Assembly: GCF_913055165.1 (NCBI RefSeq)
Contig: NZ_CAJXJS010000004.1
Span: 52,995-116,994, forward strand
Length of the DNA: 64,000 nucleotides
Direction of reading: 5' to 3'
DNA from: an uncultured Devosia sp.
Lineage (GTDB): Bacteria; Pseudomonadota; Alphaproteobacteria; Rhizobiales; Devosiaceae
The notes below the pieces were generated by a model, which searched no databases, was not told where the DNA came from, and saw only the letters and a program-made list of their open reading frames with translations. The stretch's first letter is position 1; each line of letters opens with the position of its first letter. Shown here one piece after another: positions 11,303 through 20,023 of the stretch. Both the position numbers and the translations under genes were made by a program.

Positions 11303-12430
11303 ATGGGTATCCATACTCGAATCGAAAACGGAAAGCTCAAATACGTCTTCCCATACGTTCGCGATGGCGTGCGCTTTCAACCCGGATTTGACGACCCGGA
11401 GACTGCCACAGTCGAAGCCGAGACACACGATGATCGCGTTCGGCGCAGGCAGACGTTGCGCGCCTGGATACGCCACTTCATCAGCTACAAGGCCCCCGGC
11501 GAGGACACAACGTACGGCCGTCACATCCGCACTCACCTGAACCTCTGCCTATCGCTGGTGGGGGACGTCAAACTTGCTGCTACCGACGCAGATGATATCG
11601 GGCGCCTCTATTCTGCACTGCTCAACTCGGACAGCATCCATTGCCCCCAGACCGCCCACAATTACATCGATACGGTCTATACATGTCTCAAGGTCGCAGT
11701 GAGCGAGGGTCGTCTTGCGTACAATCCAGTTGCGAAGTGGCGCACCGACCCGACCAACAGACGGTCTCGTCCCGCGCCCAAGCCCGATCTTCCCGACCCC
11801 AAAGCGCGCGAAAATATCTTAGAAAAACTGCCAGAGTTCGCGCTTCTCGGCATCTCATTAATCGAGGAGGCAAATATGACCAGTCTGGAGGTTGCGGCGC
11901 TACGCATCTCCGACGTCGACTTTGAACGCAAGGTCCTCAGGGTCACCCACACGTACAACTCAAACTTCAACGACATTCGACCGGTGCTGCCAAATGCGAA
12001 GCGGACCAGCCAACAGTTGTCTGACAAGCTTATGGAAATGCTTCGGACCGCCATTGCCCTTTCTCAGAGCATCGGTAGCGAATTCGTGGTCAACGTGCTT
12101 GGGCCAAACGGCAAGCCCAATGCACGGACACTGATACCGCGCAAATTGCGTGAATCGCTTTATGCCACTCAGGCAATGGCCAAGATCGTCAGTCGCAAGA
12201 CTGAAAAACCGTACAAGCTCGAGGACTTCCGCGACCGAGGGGTGGCCGCCCGCCTCAACGCCTCACGCGCCAACCATATCAAGATTCAGGCTCATGCTGG
12301 GTATGCCTGTCACTACTCGTTCAGCCGTCGGTATGGCGACCTGATCAAGCCGCCCAACTCACACTCGGATATGGCCCGCGCCCAGGCGGTTGGCCAAGCG
12401 CTTGGAAACTTGCTGATCAGTCAGCCTTAA
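11303..12430 (+). CDS. Divergent tyrosine recombinase-like protein, possibly lacking a catalytic Arg
   Basis: This 375-residue protein has the size and order of a phage-type integrase: an N-terminal SAM-like region (about 45-140) and a C-terminal catalytic-type domain (about 170-350). The usual TGxRxGE box is replaced by NMTSLEVAALR (191-201), with no Arg at the expected place. EDFRDRGVA (307-314) lacks the His of HxLRH, while QAHAGYACHYSFSRRYGDL keeps a His and Tyr. It may be inactive or strongly diverged. ATG 11303 follows GGGGTG; an upstream in-frame TTG at 11282 is less likely. It ends 84 bases before a second, canonical recombinase start, so the two probably act or move together. The family assignment is moderate. 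Confidence 0.6.
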   Translation: MGIHTRIENGKLKYVFPYVRDGVRFQPGFDDPETATVEAETHDDRVRRRQTLRAWIRHFISYKAPGEDTTYGRHIRTHLNLCLSLVGDVKLAATDADDIGRLYSALLNSDSIHCPQTAHNYIDTVYTCLKVAVSEGRLAYNPVAKWRTDPTNRRSRPAPKPDLPDPKARENILEKLPEFALLGISLIEEANMTSLEVAALRISDVDFERKVLRVTHTYNSNFNDIRPVLPNAKRTSQQLSDKLMEMLRTAIALSQSIGSEFVVNVLGPNGKPNARTLIPRKLRESLYATQAMAKIVSRKTEKPYKLEDFRDRGVAARLNASRANHIKIQAHAGYACHYSFSRRYGDLIKPPNSHSDMARAQAVGQALGNLLISQP

Positions 12431-12514
12431 CCCTTATTCCTACCAAAGACGGCGTCGACCCAAATCGTGGCTTTGGCCGCGTGCTGGCGCACGCCCAAAC
12501 ACGGAGAACCAGAA

Positions 12515-13675
12515 GTGACCGCACGCAAAAATGGCAAGGGCTATCTGGCCAACACAAAGAACCCGAGAACTGGCAAACGCCAACGCCTTGTGCACGATAC
12601 CGCCGAGGAAAAGAATCTGGCCGAGGCAAAGTTCACTGTCCGGCAAGCAGACTTAAAAAAAGGACCGGGCGAGGGCACCTTCGAAAAGGCTGGGGCAAAA
12701 TACGTCACCCGGTTGATTTCTGAGAAGAAGCTCGAAAAGGCGAGGAGGGTCGAACGTTACTTGCGCCTTCATCTCAACCCGATAGTTGGCGATCGACAGC
12801 TGAAATTTATCGACCTTGAAATTGTCATTGAGTGTGCAGCGAAGCTTTGGGATAAGCCCCTCTCGGTTGCCACCACAAAGATACTACTCCAGGTCTTCTG
12901 CCAGGTTTTGCGCTACGGGTTCGGGGCAGCCGAGCCTCCGGTCCGTTTTCCGCGGGAAATACCTGGAGGCCCGAAGCGCGCTCCCTACGGCAGTAGCTCG
13001 CTTTTTCAGAAGCAGGATCCCATCCCGTTCGGCCGGGAATTGTCGGATCGGCTCGAAACAGCGACCGGCCCACTGCTGATGGTTCTGATCCTGGTGATAA
13101 AGTTCGGCCTGCGCATCGGCGAAGCACTCGGCTTGCGCCATTGGGACATCCACGAGGACGAAGAAGGAAAACACTGGATTCAGGTGCGCCACACGCTGAA
13201 GGGTAATAATATCCGGAAAGCACCCAAAACCGCAGCGGGCGAGCGCGACATCCCAATCTCCGCGACCCAGGCGTCTTATTTTCAGGGGTGGATGGCACAG
13301 GTGAATGCAGATCCGACAGATCAACTCATCAGCGATGAACCGGGTAAGATCTATAGCTACGGCGCGATGGTCTATCGGCATAACAAGCTGCAGATGACGC
13401 TTTACGGGCCGCAATACGGTTTCCACGCATATCGAGCATCCTGCGCGACCTTGTGGCTAATCGCGAACGTTTCGATCGCCAACCTCATTGCCTGGCTGGG
13501 GCATGCAGATTTGCGCACAACACTGGAGAGTTACGCCAATGCCATCATGTTCGCAGAGGAAATCTGGAAAAAACTGGACCAGTCGGTGCTGGAATTGATG
13601 GTCGATGAATCAGGCGAACTGCCCAAGTCGCCCGTCGAGCGTGCAGCGGCCGAAATGCTGCAAGAGGCAGCCTGA
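12515..13675 (+). CDS. Tyrosine recombinase/phage integrase
   Basis: This 386-residue protein carries a full catalytic set: R200 in FGLRIGEALGL, K238 in the KTAAGERDIPI hairpin, H304 and R307 in HAYRASCATLW, H330 in LGHADL and Y340 in LESYANAI. The N-terminus has an Arm-type beta region (KNGKGYLANT) and a SAM-like core-binding domain (about 55-135). Start GTG 12515 follows GGAG at 12500; the frame is open to 12467. The enzyme would cut and rejoin DNA through a 3'-phosphotyrosine link to insert or excise the surrounding element. It follows the divergent recombinase directly, a pairing typical of island mobilisation modules. Confidence 0.88.
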   Translation: MTARKNGKGYLANTKNPRTGKRQRLVHDTAEEKNLAEAKFTVRQADLKKGPGEGTFEKAGAKYVTRLISEKKLEKARRVERYLRLHLNPIVGDRQLKFIDLEIVIECAAKLWDKPLSVATTKILLQVFCQVLRYGFGAAEPPVRFPREIPGGPKRAPYGSSSLFQKQDPIPFGRELSDRLETATGPLLMVLILVIKFGLRIGEALGLRHWDIHEDEEGKHWIQVRHTLKGNNIRKAPKTAAGERDIPISATQASYFQGWMAQVNADPTDQLISDEPGKIYSYGAMVYRHNKLQMTLYGPQYGFHAYRASCATLWLIANVSIANLIAWLGHADLRTTLESYANAIMFAEEIWKKLDQSVLELMVDESGELPKSPVERAAAEMLQEAA

Positions 13676-13849
13676 TGGGCCCGCTGGGTACGAGCTACAC
13701 AACGGGGCCGACTGTTGTCGCGCCAGGATGTTGCTTGAGCTTTCGAAACCCATATTGGTCAATGCGTGCGATGGCTCGGAATGGCGGCCGCTTGTTCTTT
13801 TTTTGTTCTCATTGTACGAGTCGGGACCTCTAAGACCATCGGAGGTCCC

Positions 13850-14023
13850 ATGCCCATCGCCATCAAACTTAGCCCCGCCGAACGCATTCGACGCGCCAAG
13901 GCCGCCGAGCCAGCCCTGACGGAAGACCAGCTGCGCGAAAAGCTCGGCGTGACCCACGGACAGATCAAGGCTGCGTTTGCCTATCGGAAGCCCGGCCAGA
14001 AGCTCGGGCGCAAGCGCGCATGA
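13850..14023 (+). CDS. Small 57-residue protein, possible DNA-binding accessory
   Basis: ATG 13850 has a strong GGAGG five bases upstream, which is why I prefer it to longer in-frame starts. The product is basic, with LTEDQLREKLGVTHGQIKAA resembling a single helix-turn-helix segment, and a basic tail ending RKPGQKLGRKRA. It ends three bases before the next gene, so the two are probably translated together. It may be a small regulator or recombination accessory of the neighbouring integrases, but this is inference from size, charge and position. Confidence 0.5.
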   Translation: MPIAIKLSPAERIRRAKAAEPALTEDQLREKLGVTHGQIKAAFAYRKPGQKLGRKRA

Positions 14024-14026
14024 TCG

Positions 14027-14548
14027 ATGGACGTTCCGGCCCGGCTCAAATGGCGCAAGGAACCGGAGCGCTACGCGGCCTATCCAGTCGGCTCGATCCA
14101 TGCAGATCGGCTGGCCTGGATTGCGCCCAACATCGCCCGCTACCAGTCCTGGAAGTGGGTCGTCAGTTGGGAGCGCTGGTTCGCTGAAAGCGGCGTTGCG
14201 GACAGCAAGCAGGAAGCCGCCGACCGGGCCACGGAAGCGTGGTGGCGGCTGGTACAGACCGATATCCCGCGGGACGTTGACCTCGAGACCTCAATGATCG
14301 TGGCCAGACTTTTAGTGCGCCCGGTGCCGAATAGTCTGTTCGACGAGGATGCCGACTATCTCAGGAAGGTCATGTGGGCGCTCAACAATGTCTATCGTAC
14401 CGAGATCATCGAAGGCGTGCCGGCCATTCGGAACCTATACGACCAATTGAGCGCCGAATTTGCCCGGCGGAGGGAAACCGGCGAGATACCCGACCAGCCC
14501 AAGGGCGAAGCGATTTCCAACGGGTATCGGCGCCGTCGCCGGCGATAA
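14027..14548 (+). CDS. Unrecognised 173-residue protein
   Basis: The ATG lies three bases after the preceding small gene's stop. The product is soluble and mainly helical, rich in Trp in its first half (WKWVVSWERWF), with a very basic end (YRRRRRR). I see no known motif, signal peptide or membrane segment. The basic tail would suit nucleic-acid contact, but that is only a suggestion. It belongs with the recombinase group by spacing and strand. Confidence 0.5.
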   Translation: MDVPARLKWRKEPERYAAYPVGSIHADRLAWIAPNIARYQSWKWVVSWERWFAESGVADSKQEAADRATEAWWRLVQTDIPRDVDLETSMIVARLLVRPVPNSLFDEDADYLRKVMWALNNVYRTEIIEGVPAIRNLYDQLSAEFARRRETGEIPDQPKGEAISNGYRRRRRR

Positions 14549-14669
14549 TCGTCAGCGCTGTTGACCAGTCCCGCCGTTTGGGCTTGTCAGAGGCATAAGC
14601 TTGCTTGTTATCTTTGACGTCAACAATGGGCGCGATATTTTGGGCCGTTGGGTGGGGATCAATTTTGAG

Positions 14670-16334
14670 ATGAAAGCCAACTCGGCATCTAGTCGGTCAG
14701 TAATGCTGTGGCTGTGGATGCTGTTTGTTCTGGTGATTTCCATCGCACCAGTGCGCGCGGATTTCCGGCAAAGTGAGCAGTGGTTTGGATCGCTCGATGA
14801 TGAGCAGCGGTTGACCATCCAGACCAACCTGACCCTTGCAGGTTTCTACGACGCCTTAATTGACGGCGCATTCGGTCCATCGACCTATCGTGCGATTGTC
14901 GCGTTTCAGGAGTGGCGTGGCGAAGCACAGACGGGAACCTTAGACAATGCTGCCCAAAGTGCTCTCACCCGCGCCGCAGACTCTGTGGTCGCTGAGCTGG
15001 ACCTACAAGTGGTCCAAGACGAACGCGCACTGATCGAGATTGCGGTGCCGCGGGCATTGCTGCCGGAGTCGGTGAGTACAGCGTCCGGCACTGCCTACAC
15101 CCGGCCCGACGGCGCGATGCGATTGGACACCATTCGTAAGCCGCAGACCGAATTGCCGTTTGGCGACTATTTCGCGAGTTTTGCCCAGGATACCCTCCGC
15201 CGGAGGGTGACCTATAAGACTTTTCGAGAAGGTTACTTTGTCGTCTCCGGCGCAATGGATGGTGGATACTTCTACACCCTCATGCTGGACGACGGAGATG
15301 ACTCGACGGGTTTCATTCTGAATTGGTCGCCACCCTACCAAAAGCAGGGCTCGATTGTGTCGCTGTTTCTGGCGTCGTTCGCTTCCCCTTTGCAGCCGAA
15401 CGAGATAGCAGCACCGTCGGTAATGACAGAGGCAAATCCGCCGCCGCCAGTCCCCACACCCGCTCAGGCATTGCCCGCATCAAGCGAGGACGAGACTACC
15501 GCGATAGGCAACTTCTTGCTGTTCCGAGACTTGCCAGGTGTCATTGGATTGAGAGGCGAAATCGGCCCATCCACGCCCCTCGACTTCAGACGAGCAATAC
15601 GTGCGGTAAGCGATCCGAAGGTCCTCATTCTGGCAAGCGAGGGCGGTTATGTTTCCAGCGCGCTGCTGCTTGCATACGCGGTCAAGGAGATGGGGCTCGC
15701 CACCTACGTGCTTCCCGAGACCGGCTGCTACTCTGCCTGTTCATTTGTCTTTTTTGCCGGCGAGCAGAGACGTGCCGATGGGGCCCTTGGCGTTCACCAG
15801 GTGTGGGGAGACGACACGGACGCCTCCACCGCACAGGAGGTGGTCTCCGACATCCTGGAAGCTTTCGCGACGTTCGGGGTTAGGCAAGAGATCACTTCCA
15901 CGATGCTCAGGACAAAACCTGAGGACATGTACGTTTTCAGCCAGGACGAGATCGCCCGCTGGGGTATCAACGCCGGCGACCCAATGTCTCTCGTTGAGGC
16001 CGCAGCCAGCGGCGAAGAAGTCCAGGCCTCGGACGAGCCCACAGATCCCGGCCCTGCAAGCGGCAAGCAGCCACGGGCAAAGCCGGAGGCCAGTGCAGAC
16101 TACTATGTGCAGCTTGGGTCCCAAAGGTCTGAAAATGACGCCCGGACTGCCGCGCTATCCATTCTTTCGCGCTACGGCACAATCTTGCAGCGCGCAGACC
16201 TTGAGATTCAGCGCGTCGATCTGGGGCAACAGGGCGTGTTCTTTCGAATACTGGTGCCGGCCGCGTCCCGGAGCGAAGCTACCGCCATGTGCGAGGAGAT
16301 TAGAGCAGCGGGCGGAGACTGCATCCTGTTGTGA
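14670..16334 (+). CDS. Exported peptidoglycan-binding, ClpP-like serine protease and SPOR-domain protein
   Basis: The 554-residue product starts with a signal peptide (1-30, ending APVRA). A peptidoglycan_binding_1 domain follows at about 45-100 (GFYDALIDGAFGPST). A ClpP/crotonase-type domain at about 270-450 has candidate catalytic S355 in CYSACSFVFFAG and H376 in LGVHQVWG. A SPOR domain at about 475-554 (YYVQLGSQRSEN) should bind denuded glycan at the septum. Each domain is known, but the combination suggests a periplasmic protease targeted to cell wall. The linker at about 255-275 is Pro-rich. ATG 14670 is chosen because the signal peptide starts there; the frame extends to 14601. It stands alone on its strand between small unknown genes. 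Confidence 0.78.
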   Translation: MKANSASSRSVMLWLWMLFVLVISIAPVRADFRQSEQWFGSLDDEQRLTIQTNLTLAGFYDALIDGAFGPSTYRAIVAFQEWRGEAQTGTLDNAAQSALTRAADSVVAELDLQVVQDERALIEIAVPRALLPESVSTASGTAYTRPDGAMRLDTIRKPQTELPFGDYFASFAQDTLRRRVTYKTFREGYFVVSGAMDGGYFYTLMLDDGDDSTGFILNWSPPYQKQGSIVSLFLASFASPLQPNEIAAPSVMTEANPPPPVPTPAQALPASSEDETTAIGNFLLFRDLPGVIGLRGEIGPSTPLDFRRAIRAVSDPKVLILASEGGYVSSALLLAYAVKEMGLATYVLPETGCYSACSFVFFAGEQRRADGALGVHQVWGDDTDASTAQEVVSDILEAFATFGVRQEITSTMLRTKPEDMYVFSQDEIARWGINAGDPMSLVEAAASGEEVQASDEPTDPGPASGKQPRAKPEASADYYVQLGSQRSENDARTAALSILSRYGTILQRADLEIQRVDLGQQGVFFRILVPAASRSEATAMCEEIRAAGGDCILL

Positions 16335-16363
16335 GTGACGCGTTTTGGCGAGGCTGCCTGCGT

Positions 16364-16669
16364 TCAGTTCTCCGGAACGGGATAGCCGAACCGGACCATG
16401 GTATGGTCGATGTCTGCGCGCTTTGACGGATAGACGTCTCGGACCTCAAGCAGCAGTGCGATGACAGACTCGAAGGCGCCCAAGGCGTCTTCCTTATCTC
16501 GGCCGGCGTGGAAATTTTCGCCATGCGACTGGAGCGCGGCGGCACACTGGCGAATGAAGCGGCTGCACTCTACGTCGGTCATCAGGTGCAATGGTGGCGG
16601 CTCAAACGGGTCGCCCCTGGCGTCGTCGCCCACAATTGACCTCAGCAGGTCAAACCACTCGTCGGCCAA
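16364..16669 (-). CDS. Unrecognised 101-residue protein
   Basis: The product is an acidic, probably helical soluble protein (ECSRFIRQCAAALQSHGENF and FESVIALLLEVRDVYPSKR) with no signal or membrane segment. It is convergent with the SPOR-domain protease gene, 29 bases away. The upstream stretch 16670-16875 holds no clear gene. I do not recognise the family. Confidence 0.45.
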   Translation of the reverse strand: MADEWFDLLRSIVGDDARGDPFEPPPLHLMTDVECSRFIRQCAAALQSHGENFHAGRDKEDALGAFESVIALLLEVRDVYPSKRADIDHTMVRFGYPVPEN

Positions 16670-16875
16670 CCAAGGGTGTAGCTGGCGGAATCGCCCGTGA
16701 AGTCTAGGGCGAGCGCTGTATACGTCTGGTGGAGCTGGTCGATCAGGGCCTCCGCAGTTGCATCCGCTCCCATGACGAACCAGTCGATGAGTTGGCGCGA
16801 GATTTCCTGAGCAAACAGTCCGCTGGTCGCGCCGCGCGTGTGAGACGGGATATGCTGTCGGCTATGCAGCGCCTT

Positions 16876-18033
16876 TCATGGACTCGCCGACGCCACCCGC
16901 CGACGAAATTCCGGAAGAGTCCCCTTGGCCATCGCATAGACGGCCTCCATCCCAAGCAGCGGATCCATTCCCCGGTCAGCCCTATCAGCAAGCTCCTCGA
17001 GCACCAGCATATTCACTGGAGCTTCGTCGCCCGCGAGATCGATGATGTCGAAATCCGGCAGAATGCATTCCTCGCTGAGATGCGGCTGGATCGCTTCCGC
17101 AAGCCGCTCATAGCTCTCATCACCTTGGTTGGTCGCCACCGCGATCGCGGTGCCGGCGATCAGGTCGGCGAGCTGCACGGCGGGATGCTCCGCCGAGGAG
17201 ACGAATGAAATCGGCTTTGCCATATTCCACGTGAGACGTACCCGCTTGCCAAATGCCTCCATGTAGACCGGGTCGGGTCGGTCCACCATGACGTCGAAGA
17301 CGCCAGCGAGGGCGCGCAGAGGCTTGGAATCGTCGCACACGACTTCCAGCAGAGAATGCCGTTCTGCCCAATTTCGAAGATGGTCGGTCACGGCGCTGAT
17401 CGTGAGATCGAGCACCCATTTGCCCTTGTCGCCGGTCAATTGGAGGTTGCGCGTCTCTCGAGCGATGATGACGTTGTAGCCGCGCGCGAACCGAAGGATC
17501 GGGCCGAGTAGCATGTCGAAATGCTCCTCGTAGCTGGCGCCGAACAAGGCCGGCGCATCCGCCGGGTCGAGCGATCGCATGAAGCGCTCGAATTGCGATG
17601 CGAGCTCCTCGGCGCCTTCGCCCGACGCCACCATCTGCATATATAGGTAGGTCGCTACGAACCGGTGGAGGTTGTGGTGGTAAAACAGCATATTGTTGCG
17701 CTGCAGGACCGGCTCGTAGATGTATTCAAAGAACTTGGCCCCGAGGCTCAGACGCTTGTCGTAAAGAGTTGCGATGTAGCGCCCCCGGATTCGCTCGAGG
17801 ACCTCGGCAATGATCACCCTGCCGCGGGGCCGCTTCAGTAGCTTCGCTGCCTTCAACTCTCCCATTTGCAGGTGATGGCGTGAGCGCAGATCTCGGACAA
17901 TCGAGTTAGCTTCGTCCAAGGCAAGGTCGACCGATGCATAGGCAAAGTAGGGCTGGGCGCCATCGAGCATGCGGTTCCCGGTAAAGCCCGCCTCGTCGCA
18001 GGAGATCAGTCGGGGAAGGATCGTGGTGGACAT
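16876..18033 (-). CDS. DUF3800 domain protein
   Basis: This 385-residue protein has the DUF3800 signature at both ends: an acidic CDEAGFTG near residues 12-19 and VQLADLIAGTAIA near the C-terminal third. The family is thought to have an RNase H-like fold and often occurs in defence islands and prophages, but its activity is not established. Start ATG 18033 is chosen because the family N-terminus begins there; the frame is open to 18201. It is divergent from the RES antitoxin gene, with repeated sites in the shared 151-base gap, so it may share regulation with that toxin-antitoxin pair. Confidence 0.75.
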   Translation of the reverse strand: MSTTILPRLISCDEAGFTGNRMLDGAQPYFAYASVDLALDEANSIVRDLRSRHHLQMGELKAAKLLKRPRGRVIIAEVLERIRGRYIATLYDKRLSLGAKFFEYIYEPVLQRNNMLFYHHNLHRFVATYLYMQMVASGEGAEELASQFERFMRSLDPADAPALFGASYEEHFDMLLGPILRFARGYNVIIARETRNLQLTGDKGKWVLDLTISAVTDHLRNWAERHSLLEVVCDDSKPLRALAGVFDVMVDRPDPVYMEAFGKRVRLTWNMAKPISFVSSAEHPAVQLADLIAGTAIAVATNQGDESYERLAEAIQPHLSEECILPDFDIIDLAGDEAPVNMLVLEELADRADRGMDPLLGMEAVYAMAKGTLPEFRRRVASASP

Positions 18034-18086
18034 ACTAGCTTGTTCGTCGGGCGCCACTGCACGACGGGTCGTCGAGCTCCGGTCGG

Positions 18087-18149
18087 GGTTGATAGGCAAA
18101 GGTTGATAATGGCACAAAACGGGGTTATCTATCAACCATGTTATCAACC
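18087..18149. promoter_or_regulatory. Four-copy GGTTGATA / TATCAACC operator-like cluster
   Basis: GGTTGATA occurs at 18087-18094 and 18101-18108. Its exact reverse complement TATCAACC occurs at 18130-18137 and 18142-18149. All four lie in the divergent gap between the DUF3800 gene and the RES antitoxin gene. Paired inverted sites of this kind are typical of autoregulated toxin-antitoxin promoters, where the antitoxin binds its own operator. That the large antitoxin binds here is inference. Confidence 0.6.
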
Positions 18150-18157
18150 AAGGTAGG

Positions 18158-18177
18158 CACTGGCCTGCCGGCCAGTG
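18158..18177. promoter_or_regulatory. Palindrome just upstream of the RES antitoxin start
   Basis: CACTGGCC and GGCCAGTG form a perfect 8-bp inverted repeat with a TGCC centre, seven bases before the ATG at 18185. It overlaps the position of the ribosome binding site, so it could be a second operator or an RNA hairpin that limits antitoxin translation. Confidence 0.4.
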
Positions 18178-18184
18178 GGCGACA

Positions 18185-19336
18185 ATGAGCGCGGAGCACA
18201 CTCCTCAGCAATCCGAAATTGATCCCATCGTGCGGGCCGTCGTCGAGGCAAGGGCGAGAGACGCGGGGAAGGGTGTTTCCGACTACCTGGCCGATCTGTT
18301 GATGATCGCCCCGACCCATTCGCTGCAGCATTTTTTGGCTGCGGGCGGCGCCGACCGTTCCGAGCCACACGATGAGCTCTATGGTCGCTATGCCAGGCAC
18401 CTGCTCGACACAGCGCGCGACCTCCGCGACCGAAACAACCTCGACCATTGGTCCCACCTTGTTGCGGGACCAACGCCTTGGCTCGTGTCTGAGGCAACCG
18501 CCAGCCCGGCGCTACGCCTCGTATTTGTGTTCAACTATCGAATCCAAAGCGCGGCATTGCTGATGAGCGCAGCCTTTGAAGAGGCCGCGGTACACGACTT
18601 CGACTTCGCCAAAGCGCGATCGGCGTCGCGCCGCGGCGCTACGGTTCGCACTTGGTATAGCAGCATCGTCCACGACGTCTTCGATTGCTCGCGGCAGCTT
18701 CGGAACGCGCTCGTTCACCAGTGGAAGCCCACGCCTCGGGCGGAGCGCCTTGCCATCGACGCGTTTGTCATTCTTAGCGATCTGACGCCGGCGCGAAACG
18801 AGCTCCTCCAATTGTGCCGCTATGATCGACCACGCGCGTTCTCCGAGCTTGCCCGCCATGTCGAGCTTGCAGCAGACCAGCTCCGCCTGTCTGCCAACCT
18901 GCTCGCAGAGGTCGAGGGCGCCTCGCGTTCACCAGAACTGCCTGCTGAGGTGCGCTTTGCCGAGATGTCGCGCCTCCTGCTACAACGGGCCGGGGGAGGG
19001 CTGTCGCTCACCGAAGCCGCGAAACTCCTCGGCACAAGTCGACAGGCACTACACAAACGGGTCAAGGCCGGATCCGCGCTCGGGCTTATGAACGGCGCTG
19101 AACTTATCCTCCCGAAATTCCAGTTCCTGGAGAAAGGGAGCCGCCCGACAATTATTGAGGGGTTGGCAAAAGTCCTCAAACCCTTCGATGCCACCAAGGC
19201 TGGTCGCTGGTCGGCGCTGCAATTCCTGCTCGAGCAGGATCCTAATCTGGCAAAAGCACCGATCGAAGCGCTCAAGGCCGGGGACGTGCAAAGAGTTGTC
19301 GATGCCGCGGCCGCATATCTTGATGCGGATGACTAG
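18185..19336 (+). CDS. Oversized Xre/MbcA/ParS-type antitoxin of a RES toxin pair
   Basis: The 383-residue product ends with the two parts expected of a RES-family antitoxin. A helix-turn-helix lies at about 272-310 (LSLTEAAKLLGTSRQALHKR) and a DUF2384-like toxin-binding tail at about 335-383 (WSALQFLLEQDPN, PIEALKAGDVQRVVDAA). Usual antitoxins of this class are about 120-160 residues; here an extra helical domain of about 250 residues precedes them. The toxin gene starts two bases after the stop, giving the usual antitoxin-toxin order. The repeated sites upstream suggest autoregulation. The role of the N-terminal extension is unknown; it may sense phage or add a second interface. Confidence 0.75.
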   Translation: MSAEHTPQQSEIDPIVRAVVEARARDAGKGVSDYLADLLMIAPTHSLQHFLAAGGADRSEPHDELYGRYARHLLDTARDLRDRNNLDHWSHLVAGPTPWLVSEATASPALRLVFVFNYRIQSAALLMSAAFEEAAVHDFDFAKARSASRRGATVRTWYSSIVHDVFDCSRQLRNALVHQWKPTPRAERLAIDAFVILSDLTPARNELLQLCRYDRPRAFSELARHVELAADQLRLSANLLAEVEGASRSPELPAEVRFAEMSRLLLQRAGGGLSLTEAAKLLGTSRQALHKRVKAGSALGLMNGAELILPKFQFLEKGSRPTIIEGLAKVLKPFDATKAGRWSALQFLLEQDPNLAKAPIEALKAGDVQRVVDAAAAYLDADD

Positions 19337-19338
19337 CA

Positions 19339-19953
19339 TTGCCCGCATCGTTCCCACCCACCTCGCGGTTCCCCTCAGGCCTGCTCGCGGCACAGCTCGA
19401 TGCTGGCGAGATTGTTGTGCGGATCCATCGCAAAGGACAGGGTGCAATATTCTTCGGGCCAGCTGCGGGCGGGCCGCCGCAAAACCGCTTCGATGCCCCC
19501 GCCGGTGAATATGGCGTCCTCTACGCGGCCCGCCGGCTCGAAGGTGCCTTCGTGGAAACGCTCCTCCGGCGGCCGGCGGGCCGGATCGTGCGGCGCGCCT
19601 ACATCGAGGAACGGCAATGGACACCCATACGCATAGAGCGGCAGCTTACCCTGGCAAAGATCATGGACGAAGGTTTGTTGTTCCATGGTGTCGACGCCTC
19701 CGTGAGCGCCAGCGACGACTATGGACCCTCAAGAGCATTGGCACTTGATCTCTTCAACGACTTCCCATCGCTCGACGGCCTGGCGTATCGGTCGCGGCAT
19801 AACAACGGCGAGATCTGCTACGCGCTTTTCGACCGTGTCGCGTCTAGAGACCTTGCCGAACTACCCAGTCACCTGTTCGAAAATAACCGCACTCGGGTAG
19901 ATGAGCTTATGGGACTGCACGGCGCGATCTTGGATGACAGCGCGCCTGTATAG
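19339..19953 (+). CDS. RES-domain toxin (NAD-degrading family)
   Basis: This 204-residue protein shows the RES pattern: VVRIHRKG near residues 26-33, NRFDAPAGEYGVLYAARRLE (49-68) and AFVETLLR (70-77), with Arg, Tyr and Glu candidates in their usual order. Characterised RES toxins break down NAD and are held by an Xre/MbcA-type antitoxin. The start is probably TTG 19339, directly after the antitoxin stop; translational coupling would suit this weak codon. It sits between the antitoxin and the Ssp cluster, in a defence setting, so it may act as an abortive-infection or island-stabilising module. Confidence 0.82.
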   Translation: MPASFPPTSRFPSGLLAAQLDAGEIVVRIHRKGQGAIFFGPAAGGPPQNRFDAPAGEYGVLYAARRLEGAFVETLLRRPAGRIVRRAYIEERQWTPIRIERQLTLAKIMDEGLLFHGVDASVSASDDYGPSRALALDLFNDFPSLDGLAYRSRHNNGEICYALFDRVASRDLAELPSHLFENNRTRVDELMGLHGAILDDSAPV

Positions 19954-20023
19954 CGTGGTCAAAATGCAGCACTACCGGCCCACGATACACTAGGAAGCTG
20001 CTGCCGACCTCAGCAACAGCATC

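Noticed and set aside
16727..16737. Second copy of the 11 bases CAGCTCCACCA found near the right integrase
   Set aside because: It is in the opposite orientation, too short, and inside ordinary sequence, so it cannot serve as the direct-repeat partner of an attachment site.
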